A stretch of DNA of 64,000 nucleotides from Sulfurovum sp. (GCA_023955225.1 JAGSGJ010000005.1:1-64000), one strand, 5' to 3'; shown: positions 28,065 through 37,285, counted from the first letter of the stretch. A program made the numbers and translations. The notes: generated by a model from the sequence alone, not told the origin.

Positions 28065-29504
28065 ATGGCAAATGAAGGATTAGATAAAGCTGTCTCCGGC
28101 GAGTATGCACTCGGCTTTGAGATAGATATCGAAACTGAAGTAGTACCACCGGGACTTGATGAGAGTACCATCGCATTCATCTCAAATAAAAAGGAAGAAC
28201 CTGAATGGATGCTAGAGCTTCGTCTCAAAGCATTAAAAAAATGGGAAACGATGACTGAACCACATTGGGCGAAACTGGACTATGAACCTATAGACTATCA
28301 GTCTATCTCCTACTATGCAGCCCCCAAAGAAGGTATAGATAGTTTAGACGAAGTTGACCCTAAAATCTTGGAAGCCTATGAAAAGCTTGGTATCTCTTTA
28401 GAAGAGCAAAAGCAGCTTGCAGGAGTAAAAGTAGCTGTTGATGCCGTAGTCGATTCAGTTTCAGTTAAAACAACCTACTCTGAAGAGCTTGAGAAACATG
28501 GTGTCATATTCTGTTCCATCTCTGAAGCGATACGTGATTATCCTGAACTCGTTAAAAAATATATGTTCTCTGTTGTGCCTATGGCAGATAACTACTTTGC
28601 AGCACTTAACTCAGCTGTGTTTACCGATGGTACTTTTGTTTATATTCCAAAAGGTGTACGATGTCCTATGGAACTTTCTACATACTTTAGAATTAACGCT
28701 ATAAATACTGGACAGTTTGAACGTACCCTCATCATTGCAGATGAAGGAAGTCATGTAAGTTACAATGAAGGGTGTTCAGCACCAACACGTGATGAACATC
28801 AGCTTCACGCTGCTGTAGTGGAACTTATCATCTTAAAAGATGCAGAGATAAAATACTCTACCATCCAAAACTGGTATCCAGGAGATGAAACAGGTAAAGG
28901 AGGGATCTACAACTTCGTAACCAAGCGTGCCATCTGTGAAGGTGATAACGCTAAGGTTTCATGGACACAGGTAGAGACAGGCTCTGCTATTACATGGAAG
29001 TATCCTAGCTGTATTTTAAAAGGTGACAATTCTGTGGGTGAATTTTACTCTGTTGCTGTCACCACCCTGGCCCAACAAGCAGACACAGGTACAAAGATGA
29101 TACATATTGGTAAGAACACACGTTCTACCATCATCTCAAAAGGTATCTCCGCTATGAAAGGTCAAAATACGTATAGAGGACTGGTCAAGATAAATTCTTC
29201 AGCGGTAGGTGCAAGAAACTACTCTGAGTGTGATTCACTACTCATAGGTTCTGAATGTGGAGCACATACCTTCCCTTATCTTGAGTCTAAAGACACACAA
29301 GGGCAAGTAGAACATGAGGCAACCACCTCAAAAATCAGTGATGAACAACTCTTTTACTTACGGCAAAGAGGTATAACAGAGGAAGATGCCGTGTCTATGA
29401 TAGTCCACGGTTTTTGTAAACAAGTTTTTAGCCAACTCCCTATGGAATACGCAGTTGAAGCCAAAGCATTATTAGAATTAACATTAGAAGGAAGTGTAGG
29501 ATGA
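28065..29504 (+). CDS. sufB: Fe-S cluster assembly scaffold SufB
   Basis: Core scaffold of the SUF system, 479 aa. It assembles nascent Fe-S clusters with SufC and SufD. The C-terminal beta-helix holds the Cys of [16 protein letters not shown] and the Glu of [15 protein letters not shown], which correspond to the residues known to be needed for assembly in E. coli SufB. The length is typical. It begins the cluster sufB-sufC-sufD-sufE-sufT, whose genes overlap or nearly touch. SUF is less usual than NIF-type assembly in Campylobacterota, so this may be an acquired system; that is inference. Confidence 0.95.
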   Translation: MANEGLDKAVSGEYALGFEIDIETEVVPPGLDESTIAFISNKKEEPEWMLELRLKALKKWETMTEPHWAKLDYEPIDYQSISYYAAPKEGIDSLDEVDPKILEAYEKLGISLEEQKQLAGVKVAVDAVVDSVSVKTTYSEELEKHGVIFCSISEAIRDYPELVKKYMFSVVPMADNYFAALNSAVFTDGTFVYIPKGVRCPMELSTYFRINAINTGQFERTLIIADEGSHVSYNEGCSAPTRDEHQLHAAVVELIILKDAEIKYSTIQNWYPGDETGKGGIYNFVTKRAICEGDNAKVSWTQVETGSAITWKYPSCILKGDNSVGEFYSVAVTTLAQQADTGTKMIHIGKNTRSTIISKGISAMKGQNTYRGLVKINSSAVGARNYSECDSLLIGSECGAHTFPYLESKDTQGQVEHEATTSKISDEQLFYLRQRGITEEDAVSMIVHGFCKQVFSQLPMEYAVEAKALLELTLEGSVG

Positions 29505-30253
29505 GTACAGTGATGAAAATAGAGAATTTACAAGCAAAGATAGGTGACAAGCAGATACTTAAAGGACTTAACCTAGAGTTAGAAGCTGGAAAAGTACATG
29601 CCATCATGGGGCCAAATGGTGCAGGTAAATCAACACTTTCTAAAACAATCGTAGGTCACTATGATGTAGAAGTACTTGGTGGAGACATTACCTATAAAGG
29701 TAAAAGTATTGTAGATATGGATGCAGAAGAGAGAGCTTTGGAAGGCATATTCCTAAGTTTTCAACATCCTGTAGAAATTCCTGGTGTTAACAATGCTTAT
29801 TTCCTTAGAACTGCACTCAATGCAAAGCGTAAACATGAAGGCAAAGATGAGCTCAATGCTGCTGAGTTTTTACGTCTTATGAAAAGCCACTTGGAGATGC
29901 TGGGTATGAAGTCTGACATGATAAGCCGTTCGCTTAACGAAGGGTTCTCTGGTGGAGAAAAAAAACGTAATGAAATACTTCAAATGCTTATTTTAGAGCC
30001 TGAAGTGATCATCCTAGATGAGATTGACTCTGGTCTTGACATCGATGCACTTAGAGCTGTATCAGAAGGAATTAACAAGATGAAAGATGGTAAACGTACT
30101 TTCCTTGTAATTACTCACTACTCAAGAATTCTTGACTACATTGAACCGGATTACATCCATGTACTTAAAGATGGAAAAGTCATCAAAACAGCAGGTCCTG
30201 AACTTGTTGCACAACTAGAAGAAAATGGTTATGACGCTATAGAGGAAGAATAA
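29501..30253 (+). CDS. sufC: Fe-S cluster assembly ATPase SufC
   Basis: ABC-type ATPase that drives conformational change in the SufBCD complex, 250 aa. Walker A is GPNGAGKST at about 38-46, the ABC signature is [15 protein letters not shown], and Walker B is [12 protein letters not shown]. The EKKRNE and EIDSGLD forms are characteristic of true SufC. It overlaps sufB by four bases (ATGA) and sufD by one base. Confidence 0.96.
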   Translation: MSTVMKIENLQAKIGDKQILKGLNLELEAGKVHAIMGPNGAGKSTLSKTIVGHYDVEVLGGDITYKGKSIVDMDAEERALEGIFLSFQHPVEIPGVNNAYFLRTALNAKRKHEGKDELNAAEFLRLMKSHLEMLGMKSDMISRSLNEGFSGGEKKRNEILQMLILEPEVIILDEIDSGLDIDALRAVSEGINKMKDGKRTFLVITHYSRILDYIEPDYIHVLKDGKVIKTAGPELVAQLEENGYDAIEEE

Positions 30254-31437
30254 TGAATCTCTCAAACCTAAAAAACTGCAACGCAGAAGAAGTAGCGACT
30301 GTATTAGAAGTAGAAGGGCGTGAACTCCTTGTTGAGAAGTTTGCTTCTCTTGGACTACCTCACAAAATGACAGAAGAGTACCACTACTTTGATGTAGAAA
30401 AACTACTTGATGTAGAGTATAAAACCCTTAACTATATCCCCAAGACTATTGAGCTTGGGGATAAGATAGAGATAGTAGATGGAGTAGTCACCAAAGCACC
30501 CAAAGGGATGCGTGTCTACTCTGAACCATGTGAGATAATAGACATGGAACATTTTGATGCACTCTATTACCTGGGTCACCTACTTTCACCTCATATCATA
30601 AGGATAGAGGTAGATGGAGATTGCCACGTAGAAATACTGCACAAGTACACACAGAGTGATGCACTCATAAACTATAGGATTGTTATTAGTAACCAAGCAA
30701 ACCGTCATACAACAATGTATGAGAACTTTGAAGCTGAAGACATACGAAATACACTTGTACTATATGGTTATGACATGCACATAGCTCAAGACTCAACACT
30801 TCGTATGGTAAGGCTACAAACCATGAGTGACAAAAAATACAGTATGGTAGCTTCACATAAAGTGAGTATCGCTAAAAATGCTAATGCCTTACTCAAAAAC
30901 TTTGACTTTGGTGGAGGTCAAGCCTTACAAGTACTTAAAGTAGAATTATCAGAGCGTGCACACGTTGACGCAGGTCACCTACTCTACCTTAACGATGATT
31001 CTAAACGTGGTACGGCTTCACAGATCATTCACAGAGGTGAACATTCTACTTCTAAGCAAGAGGCTAAAAACATTTTAGATGGTCAGGCTAGAGGTATTTT
31101 TGATGCACTTATCCGTGTAGAACACTCTGCCAAGTTTACCAAAGCAGAGCAAAATGCAAAGTCTATATTGCTTCATGAAAAAGCATACATGGCATCTAAA
31201 CCACAGCTTGAGATTTATATAGATGAACTAGAAGCAAGCCATGGTGCTACCACGGGCCAGCTAGATGAAAAACAACTTTTCTACCTGCAAAGTCGTGGAA
31301 TTAGCTACGTAGAAGCTAGAAAAATACTTGTCATCGCCTTTGCCAATACGCTTATAGAGCAAGTCAAAGACACAAGACACCAAGAACGCATAAAAACTGC
31401 TTTTGAAGAAGTGTTTTATGCTTCAAATAAAGGATAA
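30253..31437 (+). CDS. sufD: Fe-S cluster assembly protein SufD
   Basis: SufB paralogue that pairs with SufB in the SufBC2D complex, 394 aa. The family C-terminal motif SHGATTGQLDEKQLFYLQ contains the conserved His involved in iron entry, and ends with YLQSRGISYVEARKIL. The N-terminal half is divergent, as usual for SufD. It starts in a one-base overlap with sufC and is followed by sufE after three bases. Confidence 0.93.
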   Translation: MNLSNLKNCNAEEVATVLEVEGRELLVEKFASLGLPHKMTEEYHYFDVEKLLDVEYKTLNYIPKTIELGDKIEIVDGVVTKAPKGMRVYSEPCEIIDMEHFDALYYLGHLLSPHIIRIEVDGDCHVEILHKYTQSDALINYRIVISNQANRHTTMYENFEAEDIRNTLVLYGYDMHIAQDSTLRMVRLQTMSDKKYSMVASHKVSIAKNANALLKNFDFGGGQALQVLKVELSERAHVDAGHLLYLNDDSKRGTASQIIHRGEHSTSKQEAKNILDGQARGIFDALIRVEHSAKFTKAEQNAKSILLHEKAYMASKPQLEIYIDELEASHGATTGQLDEKQLFYLQSRGISYVEARKILVIAFANTLIEQVKDTRHQERIKTAFEEVFYASNKG

Positions 31438-31440
31438 ACT

Positions 31441-31875
31441 ATGAATAAGCAAAATACAATGCTGGAAACAGTAGCCAATTTTAAAGAAGATTTTGATCTT
31501 TTTCCTACTGCAAATGACAAACTAGAATATATCTTTGACTTAGGTAAAAGACATACCACACTAGCAGATGAAGAAAAAAACGAGAGCACGTATGTGGTAG
31601 GTTGTGCATCTGATGCTTGGCTTGTGGGTGAGTGCAAGGATGGCATACTGCTTCTTCGTGGAGAAGGTACTTCCGAGATGGCAAAAGGTATGTTGACACT
31701 TTTACTAGATATCTTTGCAAATCGACCAGTGGATGAAGTCTTAAATTTTGATCCAGCCAAATTACATGATATGGGAGTTGTAGAACTCCTCTCTCCCGTG
31801 CGCCAACAGAGCTTGGAAGCATTCTTGAAAATGGTCTATGGCTATGCTCACAAATGTAAAGAACAAGGAGCATAA
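31441..31875 (+). CDS. sufE: SufE-family sulfur acceptor
   Basis: 144-aa protein that accepts persulfide sulfur from a cysteine desulfurase and hands it to SufB. The acceptor Cys sits in YVVGCASDAWLVG (residue about 55), with KLEYIFDLGKRH upstream, both typical of SufE. No sufS-like desulfurase gene is in the window, so the desulfurase partner must be encoded elsewhere. Confidence 0.92.
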   Translation: MNKQNTMLETVANFKEDFDLFPTANDKLEYIFDLGKRHTTLADEEKNESTYVVGCASDAWLVGECKDGILLLRGEGTSEMAKGMLTLLLDIFANRPVDEVLNFDPAKLHDMGVVELLSPVRQQSLEAFLKMVYGYAHKCKEQGA

Positions 31876-31876
31876 T

Positions 31877-32275
31877 ATGCCTACAGATGTAACTAACAGT
31901 ATAAATGAAAAAATGGCAAAAGAGCGTCAAAAATTCATAGATAGTCAACCCACAGATGATGAGATGACAGAAAAAATTATTGCTCATCTTAAAGAGATCT
32001 ATGACCCTGAACTTCCAGTAAACATCTACGACTTAGGGCTGATCTACAACATAGACACTTGGACAGATGAAGTCTCTATGATGAAAAAATGTAAGATAAC
32101 TATGACACTCACTTCTGCTACATGTTCATTTTCACAAGTGATCATTGACTTGGTTAAAAGCATTGCTGCTCGTCAGGAAGGTCTTGAAGATATCGATGTA
32201 GAGATTGTATTTGACCCACCATGGGGACAAGATAGTATGACAGATGAAGCAAAATTGGCGATGGGATTACTCTAA
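31877..32275 (+). CDS. sufT: MIP18/DUF59-family Fe-S assembly factor, SufT-like
   Basis: 132-aa protein of the DUF59 (MIP18) family, known as SufT when located in suf operons; it helps mature Fe-S proteins. The characteristic stretch YDPELPVNIYDLGLIYNI and the C-terminal VEIVFDPPWGQDSMTDEAK are present. The start at ATG 31877 lies one base after the sufE stop and follows AAGGAG; longer in-frame starts overlap sufE and are less likely. Confidence 0.9.
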   Translation: MPTDVTNSINEKMAKERQKFIDSQPTDDEMTEKIIAHLKEIYDPELPVNIYDLGLIYNIDTWTDEVSMMKKCKITMTLTSATCSFSQVIIDLVKSIAARQEGLEDIDVEIVFDPPWGQDSMTDEAKLAMGLL

Positions 32276-32365
32276 AACTTTCTTTTTTCTTCTCATACAT
32301 ATAACAAATTGTTTTAAAAAGCATAAGAAATAGATATAATCTTGGCTTTTTCTTTTTTATTTGTC

Positions 32366-32618
32366 TATAACTCCGAACTTTCTGCAAGAGAGTATCAAAC
32401 TCCTTATTTTGATACACAAAATGTGTCTTCTATTTTCCACGTATAGATGATAAAACAACCTAAACTATAGACCAAGAAATATACTTGAGTGCAAAACACT
32501 GGTAGAAATATTTTATGATATAATTTATATAAAAGAGTCTGGCTCATATGCATTGCATTGGTGTGTTTAAGTCAGTATATAAATTACTAACAGCCCATAA
32601 CAAATAAAAGAGTTTAAA
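32366..32618 (+). promoter_or_regulatory. Promoter and leader of the SMS-like pair, paralogous to the helicase leader
   Basis: The first 50 or so bases match 34681-34732 almost exactly, beginning at a -10 box (TATAAC at 32366-32371) and including GCAAGAGAGTATCAAACTCC. A hairpin follows (GATACA 32411-32416, TGTGTC 32422-32427), then TTTTCCACG. The end of the leader also matches: CCATAACAA-ATAAAAGA at 32595-32611. The distance from -10 box to start codon is 253 bases, against 257 in the helicase copy. The middle has diverged and includes another TATAAT at 32519-32524 that could be a second promoter. Confidence 0.65.
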
Positions 32619-33374
32619 ATGGATGTACCCGTGTTGGAAATTACCGATCTTCATGTTTCTGTAGAAATGAAAGAGATTATAAAAGGGATGAACCTGAGCG
32701 TAGGAAAAGGTGAGATTCACGTTATATTTGGTCCGAATGGTTCTGGAAAATCTACGATGCTCAATGCTATTTTAAAACTTCCTGGCTATAGCATTGATGA
32801 GGGAGAGATTAGGATAAAATCCAAAAACATACAGGATATGACAACAGATGAAATCGCTAATATGGGTATCGGTATGTCTTTTCAGCATCCTCCAAAGATC
32901 AAAGGGGTGACACTCCGAAACTTTCTTTATGCGATCAACCGCTCCGAGGACCTTGATGATGAGATTCGGGCGCTCAGTATGGAAAACTTTCTGGAAAGAG
33001 AGCTCAATGTCGGTTTTTCTGGCGGAGAGCTAAAAAGGGCTGAAGTGCTGAAACTCTATGCGCAAAACCCTGATCTGCTTTTGTTAGACGAACCGGAATC
33101 GGGGGTCGACATTGAAAATATTGCCGTCATCTCAAAATCGATCAATAAGATCCTTCAAAAAGAGACGCCGATGAAACTGCGTGAACGTTCTGCGATAATT
33201 ATCACGCATACGGGTCATATTCTCAACTATATCGACGCTGATATTGGACACGTATTCATGGACGGTAAAATCGTCTGCACCGGTAATCCAAAATCGATCA
33301 TGGAAGATATTAAGAAGCTCGGTTTTGCTGGATGTGTAGCAGCATGTATCAAGGAATCAAAGGATACCACATGA
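32619..33374 (+). CDS. SufC-like ATPase of an SMS-type Fe-S assembly pair
   Basis: A second SufC-family ATPase, 251 aa. Walker A is GPNGSGKST (38-46), the signature is GFSGGELKRAEVLKL (132-146) and Walker B is LLLLDEPESGVD (153-164). It differs from the window's true SufC in the ELKRAE and DEPESG forms, which are typical of the archaeal-type two-gene SufBC or SMS units. The G+C appears higher than in the neighbouring suf operon. It overlaps the next gene by four bases (ATGA). Function in Fe-S assembly is inferred from family and pairing. Confidence 0.85.
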   Translation: MDVPVLEITDLHVSVEMKEIIKGMNLSVGKGEIHVIFGPNGSGKSTMLNAILKLPGYSIDEGEIRIKSKNIQDMTTDEIANMGIGMSFQHPPKIKGVTLRNFLYAINRSEDLDDEIRALSMENFLERELNVGFSGGELKRAEVLKLYAQNPDLLLLDEPESGVDIENIAVISKSINKILQKETPMKLRERSAIIITHTGHILNYIDADIGHVFMDGKIVCTGNPKSIMEDIKKLGFAGCVAACIKESKDTT

Positions 33375-34468
33375 ATCAACTCGATGACACTACAAAAGGA
33401 ACACTGAAAAAGGTTGCATTTGATGAAAAACAGGAGCGCTCCGCAAGCTTTCTAGCCACAGACTGGGATGTTCTTGATGCACACTCTGCTGCAGAAGGAC
33501 TTGAGATTCTTCCCATCGAAACTGCATTGCAAAAATATGAATGGCTAAAAGACCTCTTCTTTACTCTTGTAGAAAAAGACAAAGACACATATGTCGAACA
33601 GGTAGCTTCCAGTGATGTTCTGCTAGGCTACTTTATTCGTATTAAGGCTGGAGTGAAAATTACACTCCCCGTCTATACATGCTATATGATCAACAGCAAC
33701 AAATTCACTCAATGCACCCATAACATTGTGATCGCTGAAGAAGATTCGGAGCTTCACCTTATCAACGGCTGTACAGCCAATGCACATATTTTATCCGGAC
33801 GCCATCTTGGTGTAACTGAATACTTTATCAAAGAAGATGCCACCCTCACCAGTACCATGATTCACAGCTGGGGCAAAGAGGTTGAAGTCTACCCAAGAAG
33901 CGCTGCCCATGTTGGTAAAAATGCAAAATTTATCTCAAACTATGTAGCGATGTGCAGTGTCAAAAACCTGCAGATGAATCCGCTTGCAGTTATCGAAGAA
34001 TCTGGACTCGGGGAGTTTTACTCGGTCATATACGCACCTGAAAACTCTCGGTTTGATATTGGATCGACTGTTATCCTAAATGGTGATGGTGCATCATCTG
34101 AGATTATCAACCGCGTCGTTTCTAACGGTGGTGAAGTAACGACTCGGGGAAAGATTATCGGTAAACACCCCAACGGCAGGGGCGCGATGTCCTGCAACGG
34201 GTTGTTGTTGAGCAAAAAAGGCTACATTCACGCGATCCCTGAACTGCTTGGGCAGGACCCACGCCTTGAACTCTCCCATGAAGCGAGTGTGGGCATGATC
34301 TCCAAAGATGAGCTTGCATACTTGATGGCATCAGGTATCGAAGAGGAGAAGGCAAAATCTTTGATCATCGAAGGCTTTTTGGACCTGAAAATACCCTCTC
34401 TTCCTGAATATTTGCAACGACAGATTAATAATATTATCAAAGAGACAAAAGATTTTGAAACTATGTAA
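33371..34468 (+). CDS. Single SufB/SufD-like scaffold of an SMS-type pair
   Basis: 365-aa SufB/SufD-family protein, shorter than both SufB and SufD. The beta-helix C-terminal half carries Cys275 in GRGAMSCNGLLLS, at the place of the SufB Cys, and His303-Glu304 in LELSHEASVGMISKDEL, which combine the SufD-type His with the SufB-type Glu. A single protein with both sets would be expected to act as a homodimer, as proposed for ancestral SMS or SufB1C1 systems. It follows its ATPase through an ATGA overlap. The upstream start in the ATPase frame is not used. Confidence 0.82.
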   Translation: MNQLDDTTKGTLKKVAFDEKQERSASFLATDWDVLDAHSAAEGLEILPIETALQKYEWLKDLFFTLVEKDKDTYVEQVASSDVLLGYFIRIKAGVKITLPVYTCYMINSNKFTQCTHNIVIAEEDSELHLINGCTANAHILSGRHLGVTEYFIKEDATLTSTMIHSWGKEVEVYPRSAAHVGKNAKFISNYVAMCSVKNLQMNPLAVIEESGLGEFYSVIYAPENSRFDIGSTVILNGDGASSEIINRVVSNGGEVTTRGKIIGKHPNGRGAMSCNGLLLSKKGYIHAIPELLGQDPRLELSHEASVGMISKDELAYLMASGIEEEKAKSLIIEGFLDLKIPSLPEYLQRQINNIIKETKDFETM

Positions 34469-34680
34469 ATAAGATTTGTCTGTGGTGTAGAACCCATAAT
34501 TTTGTCAAAGTTCTAAAGTGGTGATTTGTCACGTGAGCAACTTCTTTTATCTTGTGTATATGTGTATTTCCTTTAGTATAAGGTTCTCTATTCTCTCTAA
34601 GTATACTACGAAATGAAGCATTTTCCACGCATAAACTATATATATTCATCTTGGGTATTGCTTATTTTGTATTATCCTGC
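34469..34680. other. Spacer after the SMS-like pair
   Basis: About 210 AT-rich bases with no gene. It contains TTTTCCACG at 34620-34628, a nonamer that also occurs in both leaders of this region, but otherwise shows no clear structure. Confidence 0.4.
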
Positions 34681-34937
34681 TATAATTCCGAACTTTTCTG
34701 CAAGAGAGTATCAAACTCCTTATTTAGATACATCATGAATGTATCACCTATTTTCCACGGTTTAACGTGGCATCTGATAGTTTGGTATCAAGTTGCATAA
34801 AACAGGGTGCACCCCACTTTCGCTTAAGCGATGGGGGCTATCGGCATATAGTGCCAGATAACATGCTTGTAACTTTAGAACCGTTCTATCGCCAAGACCT
34901 TACCACCTCACCATAACAACATAAAAGAAAACAATAT
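34681..34937 (+). promoter_or_regulatory. Structured leader of the DEAD-box helicase
   Basis: It starts at an extended -10 box, TGCTATAAT, with the hexamer at 34681-34686. Stems in order: GATACAT/ATGTATC (34727-34745), CCACG/CGTGG (34755-34770), TGATA/TATCA (34775-34790), CCCCA/TGGGG enclosing the palindrome TCGCTTAAGCGA (34812-34836), and TATC-GGCA/TGCC-a-GATA (34839-34860). It ends with CCATAACAAC-ATAAAAGA at 34911-34928, shared with the SMS leader. A long folded 5' region is common for cold-inducible helicases; a regulatory role is inferred. Confidence 0.6.
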
Positions 34938-36446
34938 ATGAAATTTACTGATTTTAATTTAAAAGACACTATTCAATCGGCTATAACAGACGCAGGATTT
35001 ACAGAGCCAAGCCCAATTCAAAAAGACGCTATACCTTTAGTATTAGAAGGTCACGACATCGTTGCACAAGCACAAACAGGTACAGGTAAAACTGCAGCGT
35101 TTGGTCTTCCTATCATGAACATGATGAAAGCTGACGGTTCTGTAGAAGGACTTGTTATCGTTCCTACACGTGAGCTTGCAATGCAAGTATCTGATGAGCT
35201 TTTCCGTTTTGGTCAAAAATCTGGTCTTAAAACAGCAACTGTTTATGGTGGTACTCCGTATGGTAAACAAATTGACCGTATTAAACAAGCTTCTATAGTA
35301 GTAGCAACACCAGGTAGACTCCAAGACCTTCTTATGAGCGGTAAAATCAAGATCAACCCTCAGTTTGTTGTACTGGATGAAGCGGATGAAATGCTTGATA
35401 TGGGTTTCCTGGATGAGATCAAAAACATCTTTTCATACCTACCAAAAGAACGCCAAACATTAATGTTCTCAGCAACTATGCCAAGTGCTATCAGAAAACT
35501 TGCAGAGCAGATTTTAAAAACACCTAAGACAATTTCTATTACAAAGGCAGAGAGTACAAATACTTCTATCACTCAACTTTACTATGTAGTACAGGAGAGA
35601 GAAAGAGATGATGCACTTGTAAGACTTATTGACTACAAGAATCCTACAAAATGTATCATTTTCTGTCGTATGAAAAAAGAGGTAGATAGACTTGTAGCTC
35701 ACATGACGGCACAAGGGTTTAAAGTATCTGGTCTTCACGGAGATATGGAGCAAAAGCAAAGAGAAGTAACGATTAGAGCATTTAAACAAGGCGGTATCGA
35801 TATCTTCATCGCTACTGATGTTGCTGCACGTGGTCTTGATGTGAATGACGTTACACACGTATTTAACTACCATATTCCTTTTGACTCTGAGTCTTATGTT
35901 CACCGTATCGGTAGAACAGGTCGTGCCGGTAAAAAAGGTGAAGCTATTACTTTAGTAAGTCCTAATGAACTTAGAACAATCAAGCGTATCGAAAAAGATG
36001 TAGGTACAACAATGGCTTCACAAGTGATCCCTACACGTATGGAAGTACAAAACAACCGTGCAGATGCGCTCATCGCTAAAATAGCTGAGACTACAGTAAC
36101 TGAAAATGCCATTGAACTTGTTAAGACACTTCAGCATGATCTGGACATCGTAACTATTGCTCACTTACTTGCTTCTTTAGTACAAGAAGAAAGCTTTGTA
36201 AAAGGAAAAGACAACATTGGTCTTGGTCTTGAAGAGATAGAACTTCTTATCCAGCGCGCTAAGCAAGGCGGCGGTGGAGGCGGTGGTGGTCGCAACCGTG
36301 GTGGTTACCGTGGAGGTAACAGAAGTGGTGGAGGCGGCGGTGGTAGACACGGCCGTAACGGACGTTCTGGTGGCGGTGATCGTTCTGGTGGACGAAGCAG
36401 CGGTGGTCGTGACAGCCGTAACGGTGGTCAAGGTAGCAGAAGCTAA
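34938..36446 (+). CDS. DEAD-box ATP-dependent RNA helicase
   Basis: RNA helicase of the RhlE/CsdA kind, 502 aa, unwinding structured RNA in ribosome assembly, decay or cold adaptation. Motifs in order: the Q-motif region SPIQKDAIP, motif I AQTGTGKTAAF, PTRELAMQ, motif II VLDEADEMLDMGF, SAT in FSATMPSAIRK, and motif VI HRIGRTGRAGKKGEA. The last 60 residues are a Gly/Arg/Ser-rich tail with GGYRGGNRSGGGGG, a low-complexity RNA-binding region. A structured leader precedes it. The family is sure; the exact orthologue is not. Confidence 0.94.
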   Translation: MKFTDFNLKDTIQSAITDAGFTEPSPIQKDAIPLVLEGHDIVAQAQTGTGKTAAFGLPIMNMMKADGSVEGLVIVPTRELAMQVSDELFRFGQKSGLKTATVYGGTPYGKQIDRIKQASIVVATPGRLQDLLMSGKIKINPQFVVLDEADEMLDMGFLDEIKNIFSYLPKERQTLMFSATMPSAIRKLAEQILKTPKTISITKAESTNTSITQLYYVVQERERDDALVRLIDYKNPTKCIIFCRMKKEVDRLVAHMTAQGFKVSGLHGDMEQKQREVTIRAFKQGGIDIFIATDVAARGLDVNDVTHVFNYHIPFDSESYVHRIGRTGRAGKKGEAITLVSPNELRTIKRIEKDVGTTMASQVIPTRMEVQNNRADALIAKIAETTVTENAIELVKTLQHDLDIVTIAHLLASLVQEESFVKGKDNIGLGLEEIELLIQRAKQGGGGGGGGRNRGGYRGGNRSGGGGGGRHGRNGRSGGGDRSGGRSSGGRDSRNGGQGSRS

Positions 36447-36459
36447 TCCAACCTCCTCT

Positions 36460-36483
36460 CAGTACATCTTTTCAGGTGTACTG
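36460..36483 (+). other. Stem-loop after the helicase gene
   Basis: CAGTACATC and GGTGTACTG pair with a six-base loop beginning 13 bases past the helicase stop. No T-run follows, so it is more likely an RNA-stabilising or attenuating stem than a classical terminator. Confidence 0.35.
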
Positions 36484-36547
36484 CATACTAAATCCAAAAT
36501 CCCATATAAATCTCACTTTATTCAATTTCACACTATCAGAGCTATGA

Positions 36548-36553
36548 TATAAT
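36548..36553 (+). promoter_or_regulatory. Candidate -10 box of the SYLF gene
   Basis: TATAAT preceded by TGA lies 26 bases before the SYLF gene start, with AAGGA between them. The position fits a promoter; no clear -35 box is seen, which is common in this phylum. Confidence 0.4.
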
Positions 36554-36579
36554 GTATTATATTTATAATAAGGATAACA

Positions 36580-37128
36580 ATGATAACAACTAAATACAAA
36601 GCTATACTGCTTGCAATGCTCATAGGATTTTCGACATTTTCCATGGCTAAATCTGCTAAGACTCTGGATCATGATGCAAATATGGCGATTAACAAGTTCA
36701 TTGATGAGACAAAGGGTGGAGATCAGTTTTTGGTTAATGCTAAAGCATTTCTTGTATTTCCAGATATTAAAGAAGGTGGATTCTTTGTAGGTGGCAAGTA
36801 CGGTGAAGGCGTATTAAGACATAAGCGAAAAACATTAGGATACTACGAAATAATATCTGCATCTGTTGGGTTTCAAATGGGTATACAAGAATATTCTATG
36901 ATCATCGCTTTCACATCTGATGCAGCAATTGAAAGATTTCTCAACGATGATGATGAATGGGATACAGATGTTGATGGTAAGATAGCTGTTGCAGAGTGGA
37001 ACTCAAAAGAAGAACTTGATGATGTCGAATTTAAAGACGATATGGTCGCTTTTATCTTTGATTCAAATGGTCTTATGGGTAGCTTCACAATGGAAGGTAC
37101 AAAATTTAAGAAGATCAATCCTAAGTGA
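36580..37128 (+). CDS. SYLF-domain (YSC84-like) secreted protein
   Basis: 182 aa. Residues 1-23 form a signal peptide ending near FSTFSMA. The remainder matches the lipid-binding SYLF/YSC84 pattern: AKAFLVFPDIKEGGFFVGG, the Gly-rich YGEGVLR, and SVGFQMGIQEYSMIIAFTS. It is probably periplasmic or outer-membrane-associated. The ligand and role are unknown in bacteria of this group. It has its own promoter-like box and is followed by a stem-loop, so it is probably monocistronic. Confidence 0.82.
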   Translation: MITTKYKAILLAMLIGFSTFSMAKSAKTLDHDANMAINKFIDETKGGDQFLVNAKAFLVFPDIKEGGFFVGGKYGEGVLRHKRKTLGYYEIISASVGFQMGIQEYSMIIAFTSDAAIERFLNDDDEWDTDVDGKIAVAEWNSKEELDDVEFKDDMVAFIFDSNGLMGSFTMEGTKFKKINPK

Positions 37129-37135
37129 TCATCTA

Positions 37136-37164
37136 CTCGTTACATTTTCTACAAATGTAACGAG
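37136..37164 (+). terminator. Perfect 12-base stem-loop after the SYLF gene
   Basis: CTCGTTACATTT and AAATGTAACGAG form a perfect stem with a five-base loop, beginning seven bases past the SYLF stop. The following bases are AAAATATTC rather than T-rich, so termination is plausible but not certain. Confidence 0.45.
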
Positions 37165-37285
37165 AAAATATTCTATTCTCTATCTCAAAATCCCATTGTT
37201 CTTATTCATATATAACACTTTATTTTCTCCTAAGCTTATTTTATTATAATTAATATAAATAATAATTATAATATATGGAGAATTA

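Noticed and set aside
32516..32618. Possible small gene between the two leaders' shared parts
   Set aside because: No frame with a start and ribosome site of useful length is visible; the sequence aligns at its end with the helicase leader.
36268..36440. Gly/Arg repeat region as a variable tandem repeat
   Set aside because: It is the low-complexity RGG tail of the helicase, with irregular units. Open frames on other strands and phases there are shadows of it.
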